Source: Quercus robur
Taxonomy: Eukaryota > Streptophyta > Magnoliopsida > Fagales > Fagaceae
Reading direction: 5' to 3'
DNA: 64,000 bases
NCBI RefSeq assembly: GCF_932294415.1
Contig: NC_065541.1
Span: forward strand, 48,834,290-48,898,289
Position 1 is the stretch's first letter; every line of letters begins with the position of its first letter. A program made the translations under genes and the position numbers. The notes below the pieces were generated by a model, which ran no database searches, had not been told where the DNA came from, and saw nothing but the letters and a program-made list of their open reading frames with translations. Shown here piece by piece: positions 1 through 11,544 of this stretch.

Positions 1-407
1 TGTAAATTTTGATGTTTGGCGGATAATTTGAGCTAATGACCCAAGGCCATGATGCCAGTAACTTTACATAATGCATTGTATTCAATGACTGAAAATTGGG
101 TTTTGAGGGGCATGTTATTCTTTGTTATGAATTATGTGTTTGATGATTTTCAAGTTTTTACTTTATGCATGATGTTGTAATTGAGTTTTGATTTCTTATT
201 TTGATGTAACCATCAACAGATTGAGCTAATGGCTCAAGCCTATAGTTAGGAAGCTATTGTTGTTTATTTCCTTGAAGCTCTTGTTGTCATCATTGCCATT
301 TTGAGGACAAAAAGAGATCTTTGGATTTAGATTGGCCATTTTATTCTTTGTTGGAGATGAGGTCAAATGTTTTTCTCTTATTCATGAACACTTCTCTTTT
401 GTAACAG
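1..407 (+). other. Intron of the WNK kinase gene
   Basis: AT-rich, T-rich sequence with no reading frame. It ends in a pyrimidine tract and acceptor AG at 406-407, directly before the first visible coding exon. The exon(s) coding the N-terminus (start codon and the residues just before the glycine loop) must lie left of the window. Confidence 0.75.
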
Positions 408-2921
408 TACAATGAAATCTTGGGCAAGGGTGCTTTCAAGACTGTGTATGATTCCAAAACCACTCTTTATCTTTCTTTATTATTTTATTTTCTTTTGATC
501 TATTTTCTAAGGAGTTATTATCTTTTAAGGGATAAACTTTTTATTAACTTGGAGAATGGTTGTACTTGGGGATTCCTGATTTCTTTTTGCAGTTTTAAGG
601 CGTTTGATGAAGTTGATGGAATAGAAGTTGCTTGGAACCAAGTTAGGATAGATGATGTCTTGCAGTCACCAGAAGATTTAGAGAAATTGTATTCTGAAGT
701 TCATCTGCTGAAATCGTTGAAACATGATAACATCGTCAAGTTCTGTAATTCCTGGGTGGATGATAAGAAGAAAACTGTCAACATGATAACCGAGCTCTTC
801 ACATCTGGGAATCTGAGGCAGTATGTTCTCTTTGTTTGTTTCCTGTCCTGTCTTTAAATTGATTGACAGTATTATGTGTGATTGATACCTTTTGGTGCTC
901 AGATATCGGAAGAAGCATAAAAATGTTGATATGAAGGCAATAAAGAATTGGGCAAGGCAGATTCTCCGAGGTTTAGTCTATCTTCACAGTCACAATCCAC
1001 CTATAATTCACAGGGACATAAAATGTGACAATATTTTTGTGAATGGAAATCATGGAGAGGTTAAGATTGGAGACCTTGGATTGGCAATTGTTATGCAGCA
1101 GCCTACTGCTCGAAGTGTGATTGGTAAGAGATTTTTTCCCCCTGATGCTCTCCCCTCTACTAGACAGGCTTTATGAAAAGTTGTGAAATCTTCCCTCTTT
1201 TTTTAACATTACATTAGGGACTCCTGAATTTATGGCTCCTGAGCTTTATGAAGAGGAATACAATGAACTTGTTGACATATATTCTTTTGGGATGTGCATG
1301 TTGGAGATGGTTACTTTTGATTACCCATACAGTGAATGCAAAAATCCTGCTCAAATCTATAAGAAGGTTACTTCTGTAAGTTAAGCCACTATCAGTCTAT
1401 CACCATATTCTCTATTGGATGTTTCAGTGTAAAACTTTATGTAAACAACTAATTTATATTCTGATGCATTCTTTCTTAGGGCATTAAACCTGCTTCACTT
1501 AGTAAGGTGAGTGATTACCAAATTAAGGAGTTCATTGAGAAGTGTCTGGTTCCTGCATCAGAGAGATCATCTGCAAAGGAGCTCCTCCAAGACCAATTCC
1601 TTCAAGTTGAGAATCCAAAGGAGCCAATACGTGATCCCTTACAGTTACCTGACCCAAGTCCCAGAGCAAATGGTTTGCTTAAGTCTAGCCCTCTTTCCAT
1701 GGACATAGATACTGACTATAAGCAGCAATCTTTAAGTGCATGTACAGAAAGCATCAATGGGAGTAATCACTGTCCAATTTTGGAATTTCAGAGGACGAAT
1801 ATGAACAATGAATTTAGATTAAAAGGGAAGAAAAATGATGATAACTCAGTATCGTTAACCTTGCGAATTGCTGACTTTTACGGTAAGTTGAGCGTATGGT
1901 TCCTTTTTTTTTTTTGGGGGGGGGGGGGGGGGGTGGGTGGGGTGTTGTTAGAAGTGAACATAGACTTCGATTATTGATAAATATTACTGTTTTGTAGTGT
2001 AACATCGTGGATTTAATTTTATTACCTGCAGGCCGAGTGAGGAATATACACTTTCTCTTTTACCTTGATACTGATACTGCACTTTCGGTGGCCAGCGAGA
2101 TGGTTGAACAACTGGATTTAGCAGATCATGATGTAGAATTCATAGCAGAGTTGATTGATTACTTGATAATGAAACTTCTACCTGGATGGAAGCCCTCGTC
2201 TGATTACTCCTCAAGTGGAGTAGTGACTCCCTCTGATGTTTCCCCAGTCTTTGGAGAAGAAAAAACAGTAATGGCATGTCCATGGGATTCAATGCTAATT
2301 CCATCTGGGTTGGAGGTTGTGCAAGATGTTTTCTCTAGTTTAAATACAAGCCCTCAAGAAGGTGGTGTACAGGCTGAAGAAGGCAGTGTATGCAATAACC
2401 CTGACAATTCTGTTTGCCATGGTGAATGTAATTCTTCTCCAAATTTAGCAAATTTTGAAAATCAACATTCACAAGCATCAATTGCTTCAGAGATACTGGT
2501 AGAAGATGCTTCTACCAAAACTGATAAAGCAGCTGAATTTGTTGATTGCAACATTAAAGGAAGCTGCAAAGGCTTAAGTGGGTCTTTCCCTGAACTAGAG
2601 CTTGGGGATGCATGTTATGATGTCTTCAGATTGCAACAAATTGATAGCAACGATTCAGAAGACATCATGAATGAATTCGCAAAGAACTCAGAACTGTCAA
2701 TGCCAGTTCAAAGTGGAGTATCAAATGTTATGAGCTTAACAAGCAGCTGTTCATCTTTGTCCTTAGCAGACAAAGATATTGATATCGCGCTTAAGTTGGA
2801 ACTTGAAGCAATTGACTCACAGTATCAGCATTGGTTTCAGGAACTTTCTAGGATGAGGGAGGAAACATTGGAGGCTACCAAAAGGCGATGGATAGCAAAG
2901 AAGAAGCTGGCTGGCCAATGA
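408..2921 (+). CDS. WNK8: WNK (with-no-lysine) serine/threonine kinase, WNK8-like; 5' end outside window
   Basis: Six coding exons with GT/AG joints: 408-445, 593-820, 903-1123, 1218-1375, 1480-1882, 2032-2921 (stop TGA at 2919). They join in frame to 645 visible residues; about 20-30 N-terminal residues are missing. The glycine loop GKGAFKTVF holds the lysine that WNKs use for ATP, while the usual beta-3 lysine is replaced (VAWNQV), the family's defining trait. Further motifs are [14 protein letters not shown] and [10 protein letters not shown]. After the kinase comes an OSR1/WNK C-terminal domain (about [11 protein letters not shown] to LLPGWKP), then a long low-complexity tail ending in a coiled-coil-like stretch ([17 protein letters not shown]). 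WNKs are cytosolic signalling kinases; plant members act in flowering time, osmotic and G-protein/RGS1 responses. Similarity is closest, from memory, to Arabidopsis WNK8/WNK10; the paralogue number is uncertain. A G-run of about 18 bases sits in the fifth intron. Confidence 0.93.
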
Positions 2922-3644
2922 TTAGGCATGTTGCTGAACCTTTTTTTTTTTTTTTTTTTTTTTCCTTTCTTCATTACTCTTGTTCAAGTTGTTTCATTAT
3001 TGTCCATAAGGTCCTTTGAAGTATCTATTTGAGGGTTGTGATTATGTAATCCGAAACTAGTATCGGATGCGACTATTTTTTTGTGGAAGTCGTAATCCTT
3101 TCTTTGGATTTAATTTTTGTGATTTGGGGGTCAAGTTCCTTATAACTTTGTTCAATGTATAAAGTATATATTCTTGAATGTTCTGATTTTTTTTTTTTAT
3201 TACTTTATCCTTGGTCATGAGTATTGCACAATTCATGCCTAATTGGTTATAGGATCTCTCCATAATTTTTAGTGTACCACTTGGAAGATTGACAAGCTCC
3301 TAAAATCCAAGGTCAGGATCTTAGGCAGCAGTTTTTTTACGGGCAAAACAAAATTCTACAGGGGCCACAACAATCGGCATACTGAAGCTCAAGCTGGTTT
3401 AACTTCTTCCTAATTCATTTATATGTTTAATTTAAATATTACAATTCTTTTTGTCTGAAAAGCTGTATCTAAAACAAAGTAGTAGAGTTTTAAAAAGTTG
3501 TAGATTGTAATTTAAACTAATGTGACGAAATTAATCTTTTAGAGTTGGGGTTGAGGGAATTTTATCATGAAGTCCCTAAAATTCAATCCATCTATTTTGA
3601 ATCTAGTAGATTGGATTTGACTGCATCGTCAATAATTTAAATAA
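2922..3644 (+). other. WNK 3' flank and spacer
   Basis: Begins with the probable 3' untranslated region, including a T-run of about 23 at 2941-2963. The rest is AT-rich and I see no gene in it. The last nine bases (3636-3644) are the left target-site duplication of the next element. Confidence 0.6.
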
Positions 3645-3871
3645 GAGAAATGTTATGTTCACAATATTTTCACAACATTTTTACAATAAATTTTAAGTGA
3701 TATGTTATTATTGATTGTTATTAATAGACAAAAAAATAATTTTAGTAGTAAGTTGTTATCGATTGTTATTAATGAACAAAAAAATAATTTCAGTAGTGGG
3801 TTAAAATTAAAACTAACAACAACTTACTACTTATAATTTGTTATGAAAATATTGTGGATGTAGCATTTCTT
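3645..3871. mobile_element. Mutator-type MITE, 227 bp
   Basis: Terminal inverted repeats begin GAGAAATGTTATGTTCACAA on the left and, read on the other strand, AAGAAATGCTACATCCACAA on the right. It is flanked by a perfect 9-bp duplication TTTAAATAA (3636-3644 and 3872-3880), the target-site length of the Mutator superfamily. There is no coding capacity. Confidence 0.85.
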
Positions 3872-3922
3872 TTTAAATAAATACCTATATGGATCGAGAA
3901 TAGTAGGCCAGCCCTCGAATTG

Positions 3923-4500
3923 TGTTGGGCCTCGTGTTCATTAGGACAACTTCGGCCCAATTTAGGCCCATATAGCCTAGCAATTGGGAGTTAGCTGAGC
4001 ATATAGGAAAGTATCCGAGATAACCGAAAACAAGAGATAATACCTTGGGGAAATCCGCTCATCGGGCAATAAAACCCAATGTCAGGCACAAGTTATGAGA
4101 GAGTCATTTCAACAGCAGGAGGTGAGTCCCCTTTAATAGGTGTGATTCAATATGGAGAGACTCACCGACATGCCGAATATTCTTCCATCATGACTACCCC
4201 ACTTAAAAAAGAGCATAAATAAAAGGGGAGGGGTAAGAAGAGGGGATTGGAACAAAATTTAGGAGAGAGACACGAGAGAAGTGAGAAAAACACAATGTAG
4301 GGAGAAGGAAGTCCTGTTTGGATTTCAGAGAGGGGGCTTGGCTACTCAGTAGCCTTCACGGCCAAGCTAAAATTAAGGTAGTTTAGCGCTAAGGAAAAAC
4401 CATAACACCATCGGTGATACTACCAATCACTTCTTTGGACCTCCCATTGTCGGATGCGCCAAATCCAGAGTACAAGTAAATTAGGGGTCTAGGCCCAACA
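3923..4500 (+). mobile_element. Probable solo LTR, about 578 bp
   Basis: Starts TGTTGGGCCT and ends AGGCCCAACA, the TG...CA ends of an LTR with an extended inverted match. A TATA-like AT-rich stretch followed by purine-rich leader-like sequence lies near 4215-4330. It has no coding region. I could not find a matching target-site duplication, so the exact ends, and whether it is a solo LTR or a truncated piece, are uncertain. It lies between two MITEs of one family. Confidence 0.5.
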
Positions 4501-4560
4501 ACCCAAGGTTATTGGGAATGGACCACCCCAATACCAAAATGATGCAAGTCAATGTTTAAA

Positions 4561-4736
4561 GGGAAGTTTTGTTTTCATAATATTTTTACAACAAATCATA
4601 AATAATAAGTTATTATTAGTTCTAATTTGAATTCACCACCGAAATTACTTTTTTTGCCCATTAGTAACAGTCAATAACAACCTGTCACTTAGGATTTGTT
4701 GTGAAAATATTGTGGACATAACATTTCTCATTTCTC
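4561..4736. mobile_element. Second Mutator-type MITE of the 3645 family
   Basis: The right end carries the family terminus (TGTTGTGAAAATATTGTGGA ... ACATTTCTC) and the left end a degraded inverse of it; the interior is inverted relative to the copy at 3645. Flanking nonamers ATGTTTAAA (4552-4560) and ATATTTAAA (4737-4745) match at 8 of 9 positions. The last seven bases of the terminus appear twice. Confidence 0.65.
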
Positions 4737-4745
4737 ATATTTAAA

Positions 4746-5006
4746 TGTAATGACATGAAAAAATTGGATCCACTCATTTCAAAATGAATGTATTCATAGG
4801 ATTGTAGAAACTCCATAATGGAGTCATCTTAAGAACTGTGAATTAGGGTGATAGCAGAAGAAAATCAAAAAATAATTTAGTAATAATAAAAATTTGCCAT
4901 AACCCATAGTCAATCAATTCAGACCAAGTCAGATTTGGGCGAAACTTTATTGCTAAATAGAAGTGTTGGTATATAATTGTAAGATGTCTCTATTAAGATA
5001 TCTTGA
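4746..5006. other. 3' flank of NRPC11
   Basis: AT-rich spacer containing the 3' untranslated region of the minus-strand gene to its right. No further feature seen. Confidence 0.5.
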
Positions 5007-7520
5007 TTAGTCCTCTCGCCAGGTACTTCTACAAGTCTCATTCATGCACGTATAGAATATTGTTGCCGGCTCATCAGCTGATCTAGTCTGAAATTGTACG
5101 TACGCAGCCCTTCCATGACCACATTTTGGGCATGTTGCTGTCATAATAGAAAGGAGCAGGTAAGAAAGAAAGGAGAGGTGCAGGAAAAAAAAAAAAAAAA
5201 CAAGAAGCCGCAATTGCCATCTCTTGAAAATATTGTATATGTAACAGATAATCTTGCAAGAATGCAGCATCGACAAGAACAACTGTAACACAATTGTAGC
5301 TTAAAGATAGTGATTCATGCTTGAAACTCCAAGCTTTGAGCACTAAATATTCAGATATTGGTTATGTAGTTGAACACTAATGATTCAATTGTATTCCATC
5401 TAGTTGAGAGATAAATTACATACAAAGTCAACAAAGACCAATAACTCAGATGTCTCAAATAATCCAAGATCACTAATTCCCCATACCCATGAGAGGGCTT
5501 AGCTTAATCATCTAAAAATGAACTAAACCTAAGACTACTACTCAACAAAACCTTTGGCCCATCTTCACCTGGTATGGTTACCAATGTTTTAACTCTATCA
5601 GTGTTCTAAAGCTATATATCCAACTTATAACTTAGTCAAGATTTCAAAATCAACTAATAGATTATCAAATGAATTGAAACCTCAGGCAGCTGGCAAGTGA
5701 CCCATAACAATCCCATAAAAACATAACATTAGCATAGAAGTGTTCATGCATCATCAAGGTATCTAAAAACTGAAAAAGAAACTGTATTCATATTGGTCTA
5801 TCATATGCGATTCTACAAGCAGACAAGGTGATCATTGGTCTGTTCTATACAACCAAATGTCTTCCCAAGTATATCCAACAGAACAATGTGGTCTAGTTAA
5901 CTCAGCATCCAAGGTCTCAATAACACCCCCACCACCAATGTTCTGAAAAAATGGGGATTTAGAACAAATAGAAAGGGAGGATAATCAACAGAAACTCAAC
6001 TTTACTCAACTCAACCATGCCATAATCCCAATTATAATGGGGTTGGCAACTGACTACAGATTCTCCTCAATTAATAGGAATTGACCACATGTATTCTTCA
6101 ACACCAATCTATCCTACTGAAATTCATACTCTTTGTTGTCTCCCTGCCTAACATACCCCTTTTCACTACTTCTACCCTATACTATTTTAGGCCTCCTTCA
6201 ACCTCTTTCCACTCCATCCACTTATTAAATTAATCTTTCTCACTCAGTACATAAATAGGTCTTTGTTGCACTTTACCAATCCATCATAAGGGAGAAACAA
6301 AGTGAAAAATAAGAAGCATTACCATGAAGTTTAACCCTTCACACCTATAATTATATGCAACAATTCAGTAAACTACAACTCATAAAAATCAAGCTTCATT
6401 TCCATATAAACCATCTGAGAGATTGATGAACTACAGCTCACACATAGAAGTAAATTTAACTATTTAGCGTATAACACCCAGGATATACAAGCAATGGTTC
6501 AGTACTTTACAACTGATACAGATTGAGCATCATTTCCATAAAAACCAGCTGAGAGATTGATGAACTTCAACCCACACATTGAATAACCATTTTCAACAGC
6601 AGCAGCAGCAAGAAATATAAGCGGATAGGTGCACAATATATATAATTCTAGTAGCAAGCAAAACCAGCTGATAAACTAAAATGCGTACCCTTGCAAGATC
6701 ATTAGAGTTTAATTATATAAACTTGGCATTACACTACATTATAAAAAATAACTCTATTTTTTTCCCTTTGGAGTTAGGTAAATGCTTGAGCAGATAAGAT
6801 AAGATACAAAATTACATCAATTTACAGGGTATTGTTTCCAGGCATGACACGGCAGCACTAAAGAACTAGCCATTATGCATACACTGAATAATCTTTGAGC
6901 TAAAATACTATTTTTAACAAATTATTATATCAATAGAATTACTTGTTACTCCGTTTACAGACCTTTACTCTTCCCCTGACATCCCATTATATTTCCACTA
7001 GAATGGAATATTACTTTACTTACAGCTCAATGAAACAAACCCGCTGACCTTTTTTTATCACTATTCTTCTAGAATTGAGTTCATACACTGATTAATAGTT
7101 CGTTACTTAAAACTAAAAAAGAGTGAAAGAAAAAGAAAAATGAATCCACCAAGCACAAAAGTTGAACAAGAGACGCACCATCAGTTTGAGATGCATTCTT
7201 CATGTCATCGTCAGTGATGACAGGTTCTAAATCCTTCTTATCCAAATGCATCTTTTTCTTTATCTTAACCTGCACTTATGAAATCACACACACACATGAG
7301 CACAAGTTATAAAGAGAAGAGATATTAACATAGCTTCACAAAAGTACAACCAGAGATCTTCATACATTAATCAGTTTAACTACAATAAGATCAATGAACT
7401 ACATACCTTGTTCTCTATATAGCATACATAGGGACATGTCGGGCAGAAGAATCTGGAAGGGCGCCCCATATGGGGCAACTCATATTGCAGCATAGTCCCA
7501 CAAGTAGGACAAAACTCCAT
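5007..7520 (-). CDS. NRPC11: RNA polymerase III subunit C11 (RPC10/POLR3K type)
   Basis: Three exons on the minus strand with GT/AG joints: 7520-7407, 7269-7179, 5137-5007 (stop TAA). They join in frame to 111 residues, the usual length of this subunit. Start MEFCPTCG opens the N-terminal zinc ribbon (CPTCG ... CPTCPYV); a lysine-rich linker follows (VKIKKKMHLDKKDLEPV). The C-terminal TFIIS-like ribbon has CPKCGH ... CMNETC and the invariant acidic loop RSADEP that reaches the polymerase active site. In yeast and human this subunit gives Pol III its RNA-cleavage activity and takes part in termination and reinitiation. All eight zinc-binding cysteines are present, so the gene looks intact. The second intron (5138-7178) is about 2 kb and holds only AT-rich sequence and a local repeat. 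The identification rests on motif order and resemblance to the plant and animal proteins from memory. Confidence 0.93.
6350..6585. repeat. Local direct duplication in NRPC11 intron 2
   Basis: Two diverged copies of a block of about 100 bases, 6350-6450 and 6485-6585, sharing CATTTCCATA and GAGAGATTGATGAACT. The offset is about 135 bases. It is intronic and has no coding potential. Confidence 0.6.
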
Positions 7521-8250
7521 TAGCTATCAGCTTCTAACACAAACCCTCTCTCTGCAATTTGCTTTCTGTAACATGTTAATACATTTCGCGCAATACATAA
7601 CATTACTAACAAATCAAGAAAATATATTTTAAGAATAACCCATTATAAATTTGACATTCAAAAACATTAAAAATGAAGCCCAGACAGAGTTCTACAAGAT
7701 TCTAACTTCTATGATACTCATTAGAGAAGCAAAATCAACAAAATTGCAATGACAAAACAATAAAGCGAAGAATCATTTTTGAAAGCACTGGCAGCAAGCA
7801 GCCCTTTATCAGAGAGATGGAGAAGGATCGAGTTATGGTGAATAAAGCGGAGCTTCAGAGAGACAAACCTTGCACACAGCCACAGGCGGTGGTTTTTGAG
7901 GGAAGGAAGGAAGGAGGCAGGTATTTTGGGAGCGTAAATAAACAAGCAAAGGCAAAGGCAGGTCATGTGGGAATGGGCCAACCTTTGAAAGCCCACTCTC
8001 CTGTCGTGGACAATAATAATAATAATAAGACTCATTTCGGCCCATATGTGTCGAACCAGATTATTATGGAACCTGGCCACTGTTCCAACTCTCACCAAAC
8101 TAACCTAACCTTAACCGCCCCATTGTTTGTGATTTTGATGAGTTGGGTGAGACATCGTGTCCCTCCGGCCCAAGCACAGAGAATAAAGGCGTGAGCTCTG
8201 TTGTGGTGCCACTGATCGTTGGAAACATTTCAACAATTTACTTTGTAATT
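7521..8250 (-). promoter_or_regulatory. NRPC11 leader and promoter region
   Basis: Upstream of the ATG on the minus strand. A plausible acceptor (AAATTGCAG) near 7550 and donor (TGTGCAAG then GT) near 7868 suggest a split 5' leader, with its first exon in the pyrimidine-rich block around 7870-7920. GGCCCA/TGGGCC boxes at about 7975 and 8040 resemble the site II motifs common in promoters of plant translation and transcription genes. The leader intron is an inference. Open frames here on both strands look like chance. Confidence 0.4.
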
Positions 8251-9009
8251 AAGGAAAACGAATAACATACATATATAAATATAAATAATAACACAAATAA
8301 ATGTGATAGACAAAAATAATAAATAGATAAAAGAAATTTTTAAATAATTAAAAATTCATAGACCAAATACGTGAATGATAAATGATTCAGATCAAGTCTT
8401 GTGTTTGACACAATTTCCTTAAAGTAGATTTCGCCCCTTACATAATCATTGTGGTACTTTGAGACTCACGGACGTCTGTCTTCCAGGATAAAATGATATA
8501 CAGCACGAAAACAAAACACACAAGATCATGTTCTGCGAACTACTCAATGTCTCTTTCTCTCTCTTTGACACAAAATGAAAATGCACAAAATATTCACACT
8601 ATGAGAGTTTTTTGAAAAAGTGGTTTTTATGAATGAGGGACTATGAATTATTATACGTTATTGAATAGACACTCTATTTCATTAATAACTGTTGTACACA
8701 GACTGACTGACTCAAAAATTAAAATAATAAAATAATATTATTTAGACAGGTAGGCCTAGTGCATATATGTCAAAAATCCAACTCAATGTCCATGAGCATA
8801 TAAACTCATATATTATCTATTTCATTTCCTACGTGGGACTTAGGATTTTTTCCACATTTAATAACATCTTCAAGTGAACATAAAAAAAACATCAATTTCT
8901 TATTCTCTCAATGCTATTTTTCCAACAATCCCGATATATGCAGTGACATCCACATCGGCGCCGGAAACTGCAAACACTAGCGAGAGTTGGAAAGAAGGTG
9001 GTGGTGCCG
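8251..9009. other. Spacer, no gene seen
   Basis: AT-rich sequence without a long reading frame or clear repeat ends. The last 130 bases, before 9010, become GC-richer and may be the leader of the next open segment. Confidence 0.4.
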
Positions 9010-9534
9010 ATGGAGATCGAGCGACAGGCAATAGGAATTTTAAAGGACTCTGTTTTAAATGAGCTTAACGTTGGAGATGATTCGGGGTCTTCCTTGATGC
9101 TTATAGATGGAGAATCTGAGTGGGATAGGGTGGTTGTGGAGGATGTGGATTCTGAGGAGGGATCTGACGAAAGTGATGGGAATGGGATGGTGGAATTTGC
9201 TCGAATAGATTCAGATTGTTCAGAACTTTTGAATGTGACTCCTTCGGCTATATCGAATTCTATTGGGATCCATGATGATGAGAATCTTTCTGGTTTGTTG
9301 GAAGATGATCAGTCTGGAAATCAGGCTTGTTTGTCACCTTCGTTTCAGAGCAAATACCAGGAATTTGGCCCTTTTTTAGGGACATCGATTAAAGGACTGG
9401 AGGAACTCGCTTCTAATTTTCTCTTGGCTGTTGAGGAAAAAAGTAGACAATGGGCAACGAAGGGAGTTTGGTGTGCTCTATCATTTATGAATAAGATATT
9501 AATTTCTAAAATTAATATATTTTTAAATAAATAA
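9010..9534 (+). CDS. Unrecognised acidic protein segment, probable 5' fragment of a host gene
   Basis: An uninterrupted frame of 174 codons from the ATG at 9010 (MEIERQAIGIL); an in-frame ATG at 8998 is also possible. The protein is rich in Asp, Glu and Ser (VVVEDVDSEEGSDESDGNG) and balanced in codon use until about residue 155 (EEKSRQWATKGVWCALSF). After this the frame enters an AT-rich tract with lysine, isoleucine and asparagine codons, which looks like intron or spacer. I see no continuing exon downstream, where repeats begin. It is either the first exon of a gene cut off by insertions, or a working first exon whose remainder I cannot see. I do not recognise the family. Confidence 0.4.
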   Translation: MEIERQAIGILKDSVLNELNVGDDSGSSLMLIDGESEWDRVVVEDVDSEEGSDESDGNGMVEFARIDSDCSELLNVTPSAISNSIGIHDDENLSGLLEDDQSGNQACLSPSFQSKYQEFGPFLGTSIKGLEELASNFLLAVEEKSRQWATKGVWCALSFMNKILISKINIFLNK

Positions 9535-10266
9535 ACTTTTCATAACCACATAATAATTATGAAAATAAAAAATTATAAAAAAATAATATTTCTTTTCAAA
9601 TTTAAAAAATAATAATATTTTTTAAGAAATATAATTAAATAAATAAGATATTTCCTAAAATATATCTTAAGTTTTTTATTAAAATTCTTTCATTTTTTTG
9701 TCTTTAAGGTTCTAATATTGTGTTGTCACCAAACAGATGAATAGTAATATATATATATATATATATATATTATATTATAACATCTTGTATTTTTTGTAAT
9801 ACCTATTCCTATTTTTATGTAATTACCATTATAGTCTACCAAACGTGTCCATAATTTAATGACAGTGTATTAAAGTGGAGTATCCCCCCCCCCCCCCTTT
9901 TTGAGAAGATAATCAAGTAAGAGTATTCACATAGGTATATGTAAAAATTGTCGTCTATTTTAGAATAAGAGCCTTTTTTTTAGCTAGACATTTTTCAAAA
10001 CATCCACGTATGATTATCTATTCGATACTCTATTTCATTAAAATATCTTTTTTTTATAATTATTTCGATTTCTTCATATACAATAATCATCATTCACTCT
10101 CTTTCCTCACTACCGAGAAACACAAATAAATAATAAGCAATTGTTTTGCATAAACTATAGTAACTTGTATATTTGCATAAGCACTATAGCAAAATCCCAT
10201 TTTGCATAACTAGTTTATAATTTGATGTGGGTAATTTTTTAGCTTTATGCTATTTTAGATGAGTTA
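9535..10266. other. AT-rich spacer with an (AT)n microsatellite
   Basis: Very AT-rich. A run of TA dinucleotides spans about 9747-9770, and a C-run/T-run lies near 9886-9902. No gene seen. Confidence 0.6.
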
Positions 10267-10549
10267 GGGTGTGTTTGGATACCGCTTATTTTGCTAAAAA
10301 CTGAAAACACTATAGCAAAATAATTTTTAAATGTGTGAATAGTACTGTGGGACCTAGTTTTAAAGTTTTTTTTTTTTAATAAAGTACTTATGGGTCCTGT
10401 GAACAGTGCACGGGACCCACTGGAAAATAAAAAAATGCCCCTCTTCCTACACGGGACTCACAGTGCACGTTCTTAAAAAAAAAAAAAAAAAAAAAAAAAG
10501 AAGCCAAAACACAAACACTAGCCTTAATCAGCTGTATCCAAACAGGTAC
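10267..10549. mobile_element. Harbinger-like MITE, GTGTTTGGATACC family, copy 1
   Basis: Ends GGGTGTGTTTGGATACC and, inverted, GTACCTGTTTGGATAC, flanked by TTA on both sides (10264-10266, 10550-10552). The interior carries the family block AATAATTTTTAAATGTGTGAATAGTAC in part, and GAACAGTGCACGGGACCCA. Three more members lie at 42944, 44444 and 46268. The TTA target site suits the PIF/Harbinger superfamily. Confidence 0.8.
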
Positions 10550-10578
10550 TTAGTGCGAATGCTCAAATTAGGGACACA

Positions 10579-11544
10579 TAGGGCTATAAAAGAGTCAAGT
10601 TTTGTCAAGTAGTGCATGTTTAAGTTTGGCTCATTAGGAAAAATCAGAAGCTCAAGCTTGGCTCAAGCTCGGCTCAAGCTCGTGATAAACCTAAAAATAA
10701 TGTTTAAGCTTGAGTTCGTGAGAAAGCCAAAAACCTTGAGCTTGGCTTGGCTTCGTTTGGTTTGATTAATTAGTCAAGCCAAGCTCAAGCTTAAGTTCAT
10801 ACTCGAGCTCAGGTCAATCTTTTGAATTTGGAATCTAAGAAAATTACATTATCAAATACTTAAATCTCTAAAATTAAGAAAGAAACCAAAAAAAAAAAAA
10901 AAAATAGTATACTTATTTTATCATGCGCCTAGTCCTACTTATGATTAGCCATCATTCAAATTAAAAATTCATATAATTAAATTCATCCATTCATCCTTCT
11001 TTGTCTACAAATTTAGCAATTGTTCAAAATACAATTTTTACATTTACGTTAGATGGTGAAGAACTAGAAAAATACTTGTTTGTAACTATTATGAATAGGA
11101 AAATGCTAACATGTTTCATAACTTTACATTAGATGGTTGATGGAGAAGGATCATATGTGATCCACTTAATTAATTTATTTATTTTTAAATGTAACTAAAG
11201 TCTAAAGTGGTTCTTGGTCAGTTTAGAGGAAATAAAAAAAAAATTAAGGAAATGGGTAGTGGTCCCATGTTGGCCATGTCATTATTAAGATATGTGTAAT
11301 GAATAAATTTAACTAACACATATAAACTTATAAATGAGTCTATACTTAAATTGTTTTGTATCAAGCCTTATAGCTCACGAGCTTGTTCATGAACGAATTT
11401 TTTGCTTGGGCTCGGCTTGTTTATTAAATAAGTCTGAAACTAAGGCTAAAACTTAGTTTATTTATAAACAAATAAACATGAACGAACTTTTTATCAAGTT
11501 GAGCTTGAGTTGTTCATGATCGGTTTGGTTCATTTATAGCCCTA
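10579..11544. mobile_element. Non-autonomous hAT element, 966 bp
   Basis: Terminal inverted repeats TAGGGCTATAAA at both ends and a perfect 8-bp duplication GGGACACA (10571-10578, 11545-11552), both typical of hAT. Just inside the left end are repeated AGCTCAAGCTTGGCTC motifs. No transposase frame. A second copy lacking the left terminus is at 16259-17174; the left breakpoint of the tandem duplication lies inside this element. Confidence 0.85.

Noticed and set aside
7817-8194. 125-codon frame on the plus strand and an equally long one on the minus strand
   Set aside because: They overlap in the NRPC11 promoter and leader, have no family resemblance and include microsatellite-like AAT codons.
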